A DNA stretch of 64,000 bases from Paraburkholderia sp. BL21I4N1 (GCF_002973525.1 NZ_PVEN01000002.1:558001-622000); one strand, 5' to 3'; shown: positions 1 to 8,311, counted from the first letter of the stretch. Made by a program: numbers and translations. The notes: a model not told the origin generated them from the letters alone.

Positions 1-2
1 AC

Positions 3-311
3 CACAAGTTCTACGCCCAGGTCGGTGAGCTGTTCCCCAACACCGACCCCCGCGTCATCCACGCGGTCACGCTGACGGTGATCGAGGGCAACGACGGTGA
101 CCTCGAATCGTCACTGGTCCGCCGCACCATCAATGCCATGGAAAACGGGTTCGTCAACGAGGGGTATTTCTTGAGGACGTTCAACGAGGAATACCCGGCG
201 ACCGAGGACGACGTGGACGACCGCGCCGAATGGGAAAACACCGCGCTGGTGGTCAAGCGCAATAGCGATAGCGGTGACCTCTATTGGGCCTTCGAAGACT
301 CCGAGCTGTAA
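3..311 (+). CDS. Hypothetical protein, C-terminal part (5' end outside window)
   Basis: An open frame runs without a stop from the left edge to the TAA that closes at 311, so the true start lies upstream of the window; the GTG at 78 is only an internal candidate. The visible 102 residues are acidic and mostly polar, with no signal peptide, membrane segment or motif that I recognise. The next gene starts 94 nt downstream after a hairpin element of the kind that separates genes in the cassettes to the right, so this is probably the first visible gene of such a cassette. Function unknown. Confidence 0.55.
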   Translation, partial: HKFYAQVGELFPNTDPRVIHAVTLTVIEGNDGDLESSLVRRTINAMENGFVNEGYFLRTFNEEYPATEDDVDDRAEWENTALVVKRNSDSGDLYWAFEDSEL

Positions 312-321
312 GCCACCCCAT

Positions 322-366
322 CCAACGTTCACCTGGGCCCGCGGCAACGCGGGTTCTTCCGTACCA
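322..366 (+). repeat. Intergenic hairpin element, copy 1
   Basis: Stem CCCGCG (338-343), GCAA tetraloop, CGCGGG (348-353). Upstream is AACGTTCA-N4-GGG; downstream the stem is followed by TTCTTCCGTACC. Nine such elements sit between genes in the first 10 kb. A GNRA-type loop and the absence of a long T-run fit a structured RNA or a leaky terminator/processing site better than a classical terminator. Confidence 0.6.
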
Positions 367-405
367 CCGGGGCGCGAGCCCTCCACGGTCAAACGAGGAC
401 CTGCT

Positions 406-1068
406 ATGCGCACCACCAGCGTCCCACGTCCGTTCCCCGTCCTGCCGTCGGCCGAGGCCGTGCACGACACGCAACGCGTCGCCGAGCAGGTGAGGGCCGC
501 GCTCACGGAGCTGGAAGCGGCGATCGAACACGCGCAGGGGCACCGGGGCCGAATCGTCGCGGCGGTGCGCACGTTCGACGCGCCGACCGTTCTCCGGCTG
601 CTCGAAGCCGGCACCGGCACCGGCACCACCCAGCGCTTCGACCTCGGGTACCGTCTACCGGAGCACGTGTTCGCGCTCATGCCCGACACGGCCAGCGACC
701 ACGAGGTGGTGGACGTCTGGCGCAGCATCACCCCACGACCCATGGCCGTGATGCCCGAGCTGGACGGCCTGCTGGTCGAGCTGGTGCAGGCCCTGGGCGC
801 GCTGCACCCGGCGACCGGCTACTTCCACGAGCAGCACGTGCTGTTCACCGCGCACCTGCTCGTCAGCGTGGGGTGCCGAGACCGCGTCCTGGACGGGGTG
901 CCGTTGCGCGACCTGCTGCACCAGGCGTGGAGCTACAAGCACGGCAAGAAGCCAGAGGCCCTGGTGGTCGAGGCGGTGCTGAACGCGTGGCTCAAGCCAT
1001 CTCGCAAGCCGCATACGAAACGTCAACCCCGCACCTTCGCCAACACCAACCCGAACCCGGGGGTCTAA
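406..1068 (+). CDS. Hypothetical protein with a weak ankyrin-like segment
   Basis: 220 residues. The start at 406 is chosen because a GAGG ribosome-binding site lies 8 nt upstream and the preceding in-frame region is the hairpin element. The segment around residues 45-70 (a hydrophobic helix ending in LRLLEAG) resembles one helix pair of an ankyrin repeat, but no complete repeat is visible. The C-terminal 30 residues are basic and proline/asparagine-rich. No transmembrane or secretion signal is seen. It follows the partial first gene with hairpin copy 1 between them, so both are probably co-transcribed. Function unknown. Confidence 0.6.
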   Translation: MRTTSVPRPFPVLPSAEAVHDTQRVAEQVRAALTELEAAIEHAQGHRGRIVAAVRTFDAPTVLRLLEAGTGTGTTQRFDLGYRLPEHVFALMPDTASDHEVVDVWRSITPRPMAVMPELDGLLVELVQALGALHPATGYFHEQHVLFTAHLLVSVGCRDRVLDGVPLRDLLHQAWSYKHGKKPEALVVEAVLNAWLKPSRKPHTKRQPRTFANTNPNPGV

Positions 1069-1687
1069 CGGCCCGGGCCGATCAAAGGCAGAGGCAACCC
1101 CATCCGGCACCGCGCAGCGGGCACGGCCGGGCTCTTGTCCATGCACCTGGGTTTTGCTGTCCGGGCGCCCGTGGCTCACACCCTGGACAACGGACGTAGC
1201 TGAACGCCCCACGCGGCAAGGGCGAACACGGCATGGGTCCGGGCTGTCCAGGTGTCCGGGTCAAAACCACCTGGTGAAGCTGGAGCCGCAGGTCCGACGG
1301 CGGGGGCATGGCTCGACCAGAACACCCGGGCCCCGTACCTCCCTTTCCCTTGGACACCTGGACAACCACTACGGGGAGCCAGACGGGCAGGGCGTCCGAG
1401 GCCTGTCCAAGTCCAGCACCATCACCTGGCCCGGGCCTGGACCGAGCACGGTTGACCCTGGACTGAGTCTGGACTGCACCGGGGGCATGGGCGTTTAGCC
1501 GTGCCACGGCACATGTTGTTAAGCGCTATAGGCAGGATCGGCGGCATAGAAAAATACCATTGTAAAACAACGGGATACCTTCTTTCGTCATGCCTCAAAC
1601 CTTTGACTAGAGGCTCTTGGTACGAGAAGGTAAGTATGTAGGCAGCGCGATCGACGCAATGCCAAAACCACCCCAAGGAGCCCCACC
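1069..1687. promoter_or_regulatory. Intergenic region with palindrome and promoter of the 1688 gene
   Basis: No convincing gene. Between 1177 and 1480 the hexamer CTGGAC or its complement recurs many times, including a perfect 13-bp inverted repeat (1245-1257 and 1352-1364). GTGCCACGGCAC lies at 1501-1512. The segment 1603-1640 begins with TTGACT and ends with GTAGGCAGCG; from 1638 it carries the 5'-leader GGCAGCGCGATCGACGCA shared with later cassettes. AAGGAG precedes the ATG at 1688. Confidence 0.55.
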
Positions 1688-2398
1688 ATGGCATCGAAAC
1701 TGACCCAAGCCGTTCAAGACGCGATCCTCGCCAGCGTCGAGCTGAACGACATCGAGACGTTCGACGACGGACACGATCCGGAGGTCTACAGCACCAACGT
1801 CTACGTCGACGTGACCATCGACGGCACGACCTACACCGTCGTGCATGAGCGCGGCACGGACGGCGAGGTGGAACGCGCACCGGACGACGGTTGCGGCATC
1901 GTCGACGTCTACGTTGCCGTCATGAAGCTGACCGGCGAGTACAACGACGAAGAAGCGGACGACGTGCTGGACATTTTCGAGCACAAGTCGGAAGACCACG
2001 ACCTGTCGACCGAAGCGTTCAACATGGGCCTCGCGATCGACCAGAAGATCGCTCAGGTGGCGGAGGCCGAGCAGGCCGATTACGACACGAAGCGCGCGGC
2101 TGAGCTGGTGATCACCCCCGAGTTCGGCGTGGACGCCAACGGCAACGTGGTGGGCCTGGACAGCGAACGGGCTGTTCTTCAGTTCGAACACGGCTCGGAA
2201 AAGTACGGGAACATGATTCGGTTCATCGTCAGCGAAAAGAACGACGATGGGCTTTGGAAGGACGCTGGGGAATATCACTGCTTCCACTTCCACCTCGAAC
2301 CGCAAGAGGTCTACCGGCGCTACGCAGAGCGGCAGGCGTTCCGCGAGGCCGAACGCGCGGAACGGGAGGCTTACGAGAGCGGCGAGATCTACGCCTGA
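1688..2398 (+). CDS. Acidic hypothetical protein, first gene of a cassette
   Basis: 236 residues, strongly acidic in the first 125. An AAGGAG ribosome-binding site lies 9 nt upstream of the ATG. No motif, signal or membrane segment is recognised. The C-terminal third has several FxFxL-type beta-strand patterns followed by an arginine/glutamate-rich helix ending in YESGEIYA. It is the first gene after a promoter region carrying the element-wide palindrome and is followed by two helix-turn-helix proteins, the organisation repeated in the next cassettes. The acidic character could fit a DNA mimic or a partner of the DNA-binding proteins, but that is only speculation. Confidence 0.6.
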   Translation: MASKLTQAVQDAILASVELNDIETFDDGHDPEVYSTNVYVDVTIDGTTYTVVHERGTDGEVERAPDDGCGIVDVYVAVMKLTGEYNDEEADDVLDIFEHKSEDHDLSTEAFNMGLAIDQKIAQVAEAEQADYDTKRAAELVITPEFGVDANGNVVGLDSERAVLQFEHGSEKYGNMIRFIVSEKNDDGLWKDAGEYHCFHFHLEPQEVYRRYAERQAFREAERAEREAYESGEIYA

Positions 2399-2410
2399 CC
2401 CCCAAGGCTC

Positions 2411-2455
2411 CACGTTCGACCAGGGCCCACCCTCACCGGTGGGCTTTGCGGTACA
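2411..2455 (+). repeat. Intergenic hairpin element, copy 2
   Basis: Stem GCCCACC (2425-2431), loop of six, GGTGGGC (2438-2444), followed by TTTGCGGTACA. Compared with copies 1, 4 and 5, both stem strands differ but pairing is kept, the pattern expected of a conserved RNA structure. Confidence 0.6.
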
Positions 2456-2490
2456 AGCCCCTCGGGCTTCCACCGCACCGGAGCCGTTCG

Positions 2491-2949
2491 ATGACCACCG
2501 CACCGTCCTCCCCGTTGACCGTCAAAGAAGCGGCCCAGGCCCTGGCCGTCAGCGACGGGCGGGTGATGCAGTTCCTCCGCGCCGGCGTGCTCACCCGGGC
2601 CGCCAACCCGGATCCGTCCAGCGTCCTCGGTCGACCAAAGCACCACGTCGACCCGTCGTCGGTCGAAGCGTTGCGGCTGGCCCGTGCCTTGGCACAGGTC
2701 GACAAGACCTCGCGGGAGGCCCGACGGCAAACGTTCCTCGCGGGACGGCAGCGGCTGCAGACCCTCCGCGACGCCCAGGCCCAGGGCCTGCTGACTCCCG
2801 CGGACGCGGCACGCGAGCTGGGCGTGTCACGCCAGATGCTCCACTTCCACGTGCACCGCGGCAACCTGGTCACCGTGACCGTCGCCGGCCGCCGCCTGGT
2901 GCAACGGTCCGACCTCGACGTGTTCAAGCAGCTCCGCGACGAGCGCTGA
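2491..2949 (+). CDS. Double excisionase/MerR-type HTH protein
   Basis: 152 residues, start at 2491 with GGAG about 10 nt upstream. Two winged-HTH units of the AlpA/excisionase (HTH_17) type are visible: residues 9-60, beginning LTVKEAAQALAVS, and 99-146, beginning LTPADAARELGVS and ending in the typical wing GRRLVQRSDLDVF. A charged helical linker joins them. Known proteins of this kind bind short DNA sites as excisionases, phage regulators or small transcription factors. Within the cassette it lies between an acidic protein and a second HTH protein with ankyrin repeats. The family call is solid; targets and role are unknown. Confidence 0.75.
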   Translation: MTTAPSSPLTVKEAAQALAVSDGRVMQFLRAGVLTRAANPDPSSVLGRPKHHVDPSSVEALRLARALAQVDKTSREARRQTFLAGRQRLQTLRDAQAQGLLTPADAARELGVSRQMLHFHVHRGNLVTVTVAGRRLVQRSDLDVFKQLRDER

Positions 2950-2969
2950 CCGGCACCACCACCTCTGGG

Positions 2970-3012
2970 GGCCAAGGCCAGTCCGAAGAGGGCTGGTTTT
3001 GGGGTACCACAA
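2970..3012 (+). repeat. Intergenic hairpin element, copy 3
   Basis: Stem CCAGTCC (2978-2984), loop of five, GGGCTGG (2990-2996, one G-T pair), followed by TTTTGGGGTACC. It is the most diverged copy in stem sequence but keeps the stem, T-tract and GTACC order. Confidence 0.5.
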
Positions 3013-3032
3013 CCACCCTGATGAGGTATCCC

Positions 3033-4286
3033 ATGTTTTCCGGCGAACTTGACGTGCGCGCCCTGTCCGACGCGATGGGCCTTCCCGAGAACGAGGTCAA
3101 CCACCGCCTGTACGGTGGCCGTGAGCCCATGCTGGTCGGCGCAAGGGGCGCGCTGGGCGCGACGGCGTCGTTGTCGAAGCCGAATCCCCCGTCAAAGCAC
3201 CGACAACCGTTCCTGGCCCGGTATCGCCCGGCGCCCGCGGGTGATGAGGAGCTGCTCACGCAAGCTCAGGTGGCCCACGAACTGGGGTTCACGTCCGCAT
3301 CGGTCTGCAACCTGGTCAAGAAAGGCCGTTTGGCAACGGTGGAACGGGGCGGGCGGCGCTTCATCCTCCGGGCCACCCTCGATGCGTTCCGCGCGGTGCG
3401 CTTCCCGGCGAACCGGCAGGAGGTCATGACCGTTAAGCAGGCGATGCGGGAGTTGGGCCTCACCACCGAGCACTCCGTCTACCGGTTGCTTCGTGAGAAC
3501 GGCATCAAGCCCACCAAGTTCGGCCTGCAGATTTACCTGAGCCGCGACGAGCTGGACACGATCCAACGGGCACGCAAGGGCAAGGGCCTGGAACGTTCGA
3601 TGGAGCCGGAGGCCAGCATCGCTCCGGCCCCAGCCGACACCAGCGCGCCGACGATCGCTCCCACGGCACCCGAGCCGATCGTGGCGCCCACGGTCCAGAC
3701 CCATACCTCGGCATCGGCCCCCACGGTTGAGGCCCAGGCTCCGGCGTTGGACCTGGCGCCCGTGGCGCACCCGGAGCGTCCGGTGTACGCCGGGCCGAAT
3801 CGACCGAGGAAGAGGGGCGAGAGCTACGTCCAGGCGACGCGCACGGTGCCCGACCCGGTCTCGCCGACCGGATTCGCGGTGCGGCGCGGCACCCCGGTGT
3901 GCAGCGACGACCTGTCCAACCTGCACGTGCTCGTGTTCAAGAAGAGCCGGGGCGCCCTGGCCGACCGGCTGCGTTCCGTACCCCTCGAGACGATCGATGA
4001 GCGGGCTCCCAACGGCGAAACTCCGTTGCACCACGCGGCCCGGCGTGGCCACCTGCACGGCGCGGCGCTGCTCCTCGCGCACGGGGCGGACGTGCACGCG
4101 GTCGACGAGTTCGGCCTCACCCCGCTGCACCACGCTGCCGAGCAGGGCCACCGGGACGTGGTCCTGCAGCTCATCGCGTTTGGCGCACGGCCGGAACGGA
4201 AGAGCTACGACGGGCAGACCGCGTCCGACCTCGCGAAGGACGCCGGGACCCGGGACGTGCTCAAGGCCGCGCGAGCGCTTGGCTAA
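3033..4286 (+). CDS. HTH-ankyrin fusion protein
   Basis: 417 residues. The start at 3033 is preferred over the in-frame ATG at 3021 because TGAGG lies 6 nt upstream of it. In order: an N-terminal helical segment (residues about 7-30) that resembles a divergent HTH; excisionase-type HTH units at about 74-120 (LLTQAQVAHELGFTS) and 131-180 (MTVKQAMRELGLTTE); a proline/alanine-rich linker (about 190-265); and C-terminal ankyrin repeats (about 326-417) with two clear TPLHHAA motifs. Ankyrin repeats mediate protein-protein contacts, so the protein may link DNA sites to another element-coded partner. Joining of excisionase-type HTH units to ankyrin repeats in one chain is unusual. Confidence 0.75.
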   Translation: MFSGELDVRALSDAMGLPENEVNHRLYGGREPMLVGARGALGATASLSKPNPPSKHRQPFLARYRPAPAGDEELLTQAQVAHELGFTSASVCNLVKKGRLATVERGGRRFILRATLDAFRAVRFPANRQEVMTVKQAMRELGLTTEHSVYRLLRENGIKPTKFGLQIYLSRDELDTIQRARKGKGLERSMEPEASIAPAPADTSAPTIAPTAPEPIVAPTVQTHTSASAPTVEAQAPALDLAPVAHPERPVYAGPNRPRKRGESYVQATRTVPDPVSPTGFAVRRGTPVCSDDLSNLHVLVFKKSRGALADRLRSVPLETIDERAPNGETPLHHAARRGHLHGAALLLAHGADVHAVDEFGLTPLHHAAEQGHRDVVLQLIAFGARPERKSYDGQTASDLAKDAGTRDVLKAARALG

Positions 4287-4683
4287 ACCGGAGGCAGGGG
4301 CCAGGGGCTTACCGTGGAGGAGCGGGCGGCCCCTGGTGCGGTGGAAAACCGGAACCGGCGAACGGCAACGTCAAAAGCCTGGGCACAAGGCCCACTCGAC
4401 CCCGGACCCGCGGAGCGGCAGGAAGCGGGGCCCAGGCCCGAGGGGCAGGGTGAGGCGGTGCGTGGGGAGGGTGGCCGGAGGACCGGGGTTGCGACGGGGC
4501 GCGAGCCCCGTTTTCCTTGTGCCCTGGCACGGGCCAACCACCGCTGGCAGCGAGGGTCGACAGTTCGTCCGATAGCACAAAGTTTCTGCGTTCTTACCGT
4601 TGCTTTAGTCGGTTGTTCTTGTAACCTGGAAGTGTAGGCAGCGCGATCGACGCAACGCCAAACCCCACCCCAAGGAGTTCATC
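4287..4683. promoter_or_regulatory. Cassette promoter region with duplicated block
   Basis: No gene. GGGCACAAGGCCCACTCGAC and the 12 nt after it (4381-4412) recur identically at 6715-6746. GTGCCCTGGCAC lies at 4519-4530. AGGGTCGAC...TTACCG (4553-4599) matches 6901-6947 over 47 nt with two differences. The promoter follows, then the shared leader GGCAGCGCGATCGACGCA. Confidence 0.65.
4600..4627 (+). promoter_or_regulatory. Promoter (TTGCTT-N16-TAACCT)
   Basis: -35 TTGCTT (4600-4605), 16-nt spacer, -10 TAACCT (4622-4627), followed by GGA. Member of the element's promoter family; upstream of the gene at 4684. Confidence 0.6.
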
Positions 4684-4908
4684 ATGCCCCGCCTTTCCCA
4701 TGACCAAATCCAAGCCCGGTTCGACGCTCTGCACGCAAGCCGGACCGACTTCGACAGCGACAGCCGCACCGAAGTCTGGCCGTTCAACCGCTACGTCGAC
4801 GGCACGTTCTACCGCTGGGAACTCGTCAGCGTCGTCAACCCTGGCCAAAACGAGCACGTGGGCTACGCGCATACCCTCGCCGAAATCGAGCAGCGCTACC
4901 TGGCCTGA
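4684..4908 (+). CDS. Small hypothetical protein, first gene of a cassette
   Basis: 74 residues with an AAGGAG site 9 nt upstream. The sequence is polar and aromatic-rich, with no recognised domain, signal or membrane segment. The position, directly after a promoter with the shared leader and before hairpin copy 4, matches the small first genes at 7054 and 9579. Their proteins do not look related to one another, so each cassette seems to have a different first gene. Function unknown. Confidence 0.6.
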   Translation: MPRLSHDQIQARFDALHASRTDFDSDSRTEVWPFNRYVDGTFYRWELVSVVNPGQNEHVGYAHTLAEIEQRYLA

Positions 4909-4918
4909 TCCACTGCCT

Positions 4919-4966
4919 TCAACGTTCAGCCCAGGGCCCGCGGCAACGCGGGTTCTGGCGTACGAG
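4919..4966 (+). repeat. Intergenic hairpin element, copy 4
   Basis: CCCGCG (4937-4942), GCAA, CGCGGG (4947-4952), then TTCTGGCGTACG. The whole element is nearly identical to copy 5 over about 45 nt, including the upstream ACGTTCAGCCCAGGG. Confidence 0.65.
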
Positions 4967-5007
4967 GGCTTGCACGGTGCGGCCCAGTGCCAGGAGGGGC
5001 AACCACC

Positions 5008-5799
5008 ATGTTCGACCGACCAGACCGCACGCGCAAAGGCGCAATGCACAACATTTCCTGTTCCGCCATCCGCGCCGATCATTTCGGCGAAGCGGCGACG
5101 TCCAGCGGTAACACGCATTTCACCTTCATCCCGTTCGGTGGCACCTACCAGGACCTCCGCGCTTACGGGCTTACCGGCGCGTTGATCCTCAAAAGCGTTT
5201 CGTTCAAGCTGTTGTCGACCATCGACGAGAACGGCGACGCGGTGGAGGAGCCCATCGCCGTGGTTGTCGCTTCCGCCGGCGGGCGTAACTTCGACGTCTG
5301 GTTCCAGCGGAACGACCAGGGTGACGTGGCCCCATACCAGCGCATCGGCTCGATGACGGACGCCGTGGATTCTCGCTTCACCCTCGGCGACGCGCTGTCC
5401 GAGCTGGCGCTGACCATGGTTCAGGAGCACAAGGACTTCATGGACACGAACACCGAGGAGGACAGCGAACGGCTGGAGCCGATCGCGCAGATCGCCAGCT
5501 TCAAGAAGGCCCTGATCGAGCGGATGATCGCGACCGCCACCGACGAGATTGTCGCGTTCGAGCTGAACGCGGCGCTGCACCGGCCCCTGCCGGACGTCTG
5601 GACGCTGGTGGAAGCGGCGGCTTACATGTCGGTATCGGTCGAGTACGTCCGTCAGGCGATGGACCATGGCGCACTGGCCTGCCTCATGGTCCGGGAGCCG
5701 ACCGGCGAACGCATGTGGTTCTCGAAGCAGGCGATCGACGACTTCTGGACGACCGAGGTGGGGATCGCCCACCGGCCCACCCGCACTCGGTACGCGTGA
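5008..5799 (+). CDS. Hypothetical protein with C-terminal HTH unit
   Basis: 263 residues. ATG 5008 is chosen over the GTG at 4987, which would overlap the AGGAGG ribosome-binding site. Residues 1-190 form an unrecognised, mostly beta-patterned domain ending in an acidic helical region. Residues about 197-247 carry one excisionase-type HTH unit (WTLVEAAAYMSVS ... FSKQAIDDFW). It sits between the small gene at 4684 and the four-unit HTH protein at 5903, each junction holding a near-identical hairpin. The N-terminal domain may be an effector or ligand-sensing part, but nothing identifies it. Confidence 0.65.
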   Translation: MFDRPDRTRKGAMHNISCSAIRADHFGEAATSSGNTHFTFIPFGGTYQDLRAYGLTGALILKSVSFKLLSTIDENGDAVEEPIAVVVASAGGRNFDVWFQRNDQGDVAPYQRIGSMTDAVDSRFTLGDALSELALTMVQEHKDFMDTNTEEDSERLEPIAQIASFKKALIERMIATATDEIVAFELNAALHRPLPDVWTLVEAAAYMSVSVEYVRQAMDHGALACLMVREPTGERMWFSKQAIDDFWTTEVGIAHRPTRTRYA

Positions 5800-5810
5800 A
5801 ACGTTGCCAA

Positions 5811-5858
5811 CACGTTCAGCCCAGGGCCCGCGGCAACGCGGGTTTTGGCGTAACGAGG
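5811..5858 (+). repeat. Intergenic hairpin element, copy 5
   Basis: CCCGCG (5827-5832), GCAA, CGCGGG (5837-5842), then TTTTGGCGTAAC. Almost the same sequence as copy 4, indicating recent duplication or strong constraint. Confidence 0.65.
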
Positions 5859-5902
5859 CCCAGGCCTTACCCTTTACGCTTCACGCAGGAGACAGGACGA
5901 CC

Positions 5903-6670
5903 ATGACCGCACGCGCGACCCCCACCACCATCCAGGGCAAGCCCTGCCTCGGGCTGGCCGACGCCACCGTACACCTGGGCCTCGCCAGCACCAGCAAGGC
6001 GGCGGTCTGGCGCAAGATTCAGGCGGGCCACCTGCACGGGCTGCAGGATGCCCGGGGCGCATGGTTCGTCCCGGTCGCCGAGCTGGACCGCCACAAGGCC
6101 CGGGCCGCCGACACGTCCCGCGTCGGGGCCCGCGAGGCGGCGGCGCTGCTCGATGTGGCGACCACGACGGTCCGCGACTGGGCACAGCGGGGCGTGCTGG
6201 CCGGGGCCCTGGACGACGGGGGCCGGTGGTCGTTCGCGCGCAAGAGCGTGGCGGCGCACGCCAAGAACCTGGCGTTGCAGCGCGAGGGGCTGACCGCGTC
6301 CCAGGCCGCGCGGTACTGCTCGCTGGGGCAGGTCAACTCCCCGCTCCGACACCTCAACACGTTGAACGACGCGGTGAAGCGGGGGGAGCTGTCGGCGTTC
6401 GTCGACGCCAGCGGCCGGCGCCGGTTCCACCAGCAGGAGCTGGACCGTTTTCTCGTGGAGCGCGCGAAGCAGGACCGCCACGTGCCGGGCACGCTGAGCG
6501 CGAAGGAGGCGGCCGACGTCCTGGGCGTTACCGACCGAAGTACCGTCGCGTGGTTCGCCGAGCGGGGTCAGCTCGACCGGGTCCGGGTCGGGCGATACTG
6601 GCGTTACCCCGTGAAGTCGGTCCAGGCGTTGAAGCGCCGGCGGGACAAGGCGGCCCGGGCCGAGGGCTGA
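5903..6670 (+). CDS. Four-unit tandem HTH protein
   Basis: 255 residues with AGGAGACAGG upstream of the ATG. It is almost wholly made of excisionase/MerR-type HTH units at about residues 16-62, 74-117, 129-184 and 196-243; the last two begin LTASQAARYCS and LSAKEAADVLGVT. Linkers are short and arginine-rich, and there is no other domain. A chain of four wHTH units could read a long composite DNA site or bridge several sites. It is the last gene of its cassette and is followed by the next cassette's promoter region. Compare the protein at 8395, built the same way from different sequences. Confidence 0.75.
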   Translation: MTARATPTTIQGKPCLGLADATVHLGLASTSKAAVWRKIQAGHLHGLQDARGAWFVPVAELDRHKARAADTSRVGAREAAALLDVATTTVRDWAQRGVLAGALDDGGRWSFARKSVAAHAKNLALQREGLTASQAARYCSLGQVNSPLRHLNTLNDAVKRGELSAFVDASGRRRFHQQELDRFLVERAKQDRHVPGTLSAKEAADVLGVTDRSTVAWFAERGQLDRVRVGRYWRYPVKSVQALKRRRDKAARAEG

Positions 6671-7053
6671 ACCAGGGGCGGGGACCACCGGCACCAGCGC
6701 GAACACCAAAATCTGGGCACAAGGCCCACTCGACCCCGGACCCGCGTAGCGGATGGGAGCGGGGCTCCAGGGCGATCGCCCGAACATCGCACCGCACGCG
6801 GAGGTGGCGGGCACATGCCAGGTGGTAGGAGGAAGGCGGCGAACGGTTTCCCCATGTGCCAAGGCACGGCTCCGCCAATCGGATAGGCCATTGCCAGATG
6901 AGGGTCGACCGTTCGTCCGATAGCACGAAGTTTCTGCGTTCTTACCGCATAAATCCCGCTTACCGGTGTTGCTTGAGTTGATCGTTTTCGTAAACTGGAA
7001 GTATATGCAGTGCGCAACGACGCCTCGCCACAACCCCAGCCCCGGAGTTCTTC
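6671..7053. promoter_or_regulatory. Cassette promoter region with duplicated block
   Basis: No gene. Copy of the 4287-4683 region: 32 identical bases at 6715-6746, GTGCCAAGGCAC at 6856-6867, and the AGGGTCGACC block at 6901-6947, then the promoter. The spacing between blocks differs from the first copy while the blocks stay constant. Confidence 0.65.
6969..6996 (+). promoter_or_regulatory. Promoter (TTGCTT-N16-TAAACT)
   Basis: TTGCTT (6969-6974), 16-nt spacer, TAAACT (6991-6996), then GGAAGTATA. Same layout as the 4600 promoter; serves the gene at 7054. Confidence 0.6.
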
Positions 7054-7479
7054 ATGACCACCGCAACCCCGCACCTCAACCTGAAAAAGGTCTTCACGTT
7101 TCAGAAGGGTCAAGCCACCAAGTCCATCGTTCGATTCTTCGCCCACACCGGCGCCGTGTTCGAAGCGAGCAGTCTCGAGGAAGTGATCGAGCGCGCCGAA
7201 GAAGGGCTGGGCGTGTCGCTCGACTACGGCATGGACGAGCACGGCCGACTCGAACGCGTGACCCTGGTCCGCAGCCGGTCCGGCAAGTGGCTCGAGCCGA
7301 AGGTGCAGCGCACCCGCGTATGGCCGGACACCCCCGAATGGCAAGCGGTGCGCCGGACCTTGTTGGACGTGCTCGACGCGTTCCAGAGCGGTGCGCCGGT
7401 TGGCCCGTGCCCGTATGACGCCGACGGCTACCTCCCGGGCGAGCGCGAAGCGCAGGCGGGCCTGGCCCTGGCCGCCTGA
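7054..7479 (+). CDS. Hypothetical protein, first gene of a cassette
   Basis: 141 residues with GGAG 8 nt upstream of the ATG. The first half alternates basic beta-like stretches with an acidic helix (EEVIERAEEG); the second half is helical and ends in a short Ala/Gly tail. No known motif, signal peptide or membrane segment. It occupies the variable first slot of the cassette, followed by hairpin copy 6. Function unknown. Confidence 0.6.
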   Translation: MTTATPHLNLKKVFTFQKGQATKSIVRFFAHTGAVFEASSLEEVIERAEEGLGVSLDYGMDEHGRLERVTLVRSRSGKWLEPKVQRTRVWPDTPEWQAVRRTLLDVLDAFQSGAPVGPCPYDADGYLPGEREAQAGLALAA

Positions 7480-7489
7480 TCGGCGGAAG

Positions 7490-7536
7490 ACCAACGTTGC
7501 ACCAGGGGCCGCGGGAACGCGGCATTCTGGGTACCA
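7490..7536 (+). repeat. Intergenic hairpin element, copy 6
   Basis: GCCGCG (7508-7513), GGAA tetraloop, CGCGGC (7518-7523), followed by ATTCTGGGTACC. The stem base pairs differ from copies 1, 4 and 5 on both strands. Confidence 0.6.
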
Positions 7537-7562
7537 TCCCTCCCACACCCCTGGGGCACGAC

Positions 7563-8300
7563 ATGACGAACGATGAACTCAAAGCTGTAAAGGACCGTGA
7601 GGAGCGCCAACGCAAGGCGCAAATCCCGGTGCAGGCGCTGATCAAGTCGGGGCGCTACACCGAGGCCTTGGCCGCCATCAAAGCTCGCTTTGGCGGTGAG
7701 GACCAGACGGCGGTGCCCGAGCGGTTCCCGTTCTACCTTGAAACTTGGCTCGACAAGGCGTTCAACGGCGGTGGCGAGCCCACCGCACGTGCAGCCTTCA
7801 TCCGGGACCTGGTCGGCATGGAGCCCAACGTCGCCGCGCACGCAGAGGCCCTCTTGCGGACGGCGAACAGCCACGGCGTTCGGACCGACGTGTTTCCGGT
7901 CCTGGTGGCGATCCTGGGCGCCGATCTGAACCGTGAGTTTTCGCTCTACGTTACCCCAGGGCTCAACCTCTCCACCCGGCAGGGTTCCCCTTCTCAGTTC
8001 ATGCAGGGTCCGTTGTGGCTGGTCCTGCTGCTGTGCGTGTGCCGACCGAACGAGGCTAGGTCGTTCGGCGTGCTGGCACACAAACGCGCCTTTACCAAGG
8101 ACGACCTCGCATGGATCGACGAGGCCGCGAGCCTGGCCGCGAAGCACGGCGCTGACCTCGGGCTCACCAGGACGGTGACGTGGAAACGCAGCAAACCCGT
8201 CCTGCAGGCCATGGTGTCGGACATCGAAGCGCGACACCTTCGCCAGGCGCTCGACGCGGATCAGATGGAGGAACCCGTGCGGGCCCGGTCGCGGCTCTGA
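7563..8300 (+). CDS. Hypothetical helical protein
   Basis: 245 residues, start at 7563 just after the GTACC of the hairpin unit. The protein is predominantly helical. A basic N-terminus (KDREERQRKAQ) is followed by repeated helix pairs that recall TPR or ankyrin-like solenoids without a clear signature. The only strongly hydrophobic run, around residues 150-162, is too short for a confident membrane helix. It is the middle gene of the cassette between the 7054 gene and the four-unit HTH gene at 8395. Function unknown. Confidence 0.6.
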   Translation: MTNDELKAVKDREERQRKAQIPVQALIKSGRYTEALAAIKARFGGEDQTAVPERFPFYLETWLDKAFNGGGEPTARAAFIRDLVGMEPNVAAHAEALLRTANSHGVRTDVFPVLVAILGADLNREFSLYVTPGLNLSTRQGSPSQFMQGPLWLVLLLCVCRPNEARSFGVLAHKRAFTKDDLAWIDEAASLAAKHGADLGLTRTVTWKRSKPVLQAMVSDIEARHLRQALDADQMEEPVRARSRL

Positions 8301-8311
8301 CCACTCGCTGC

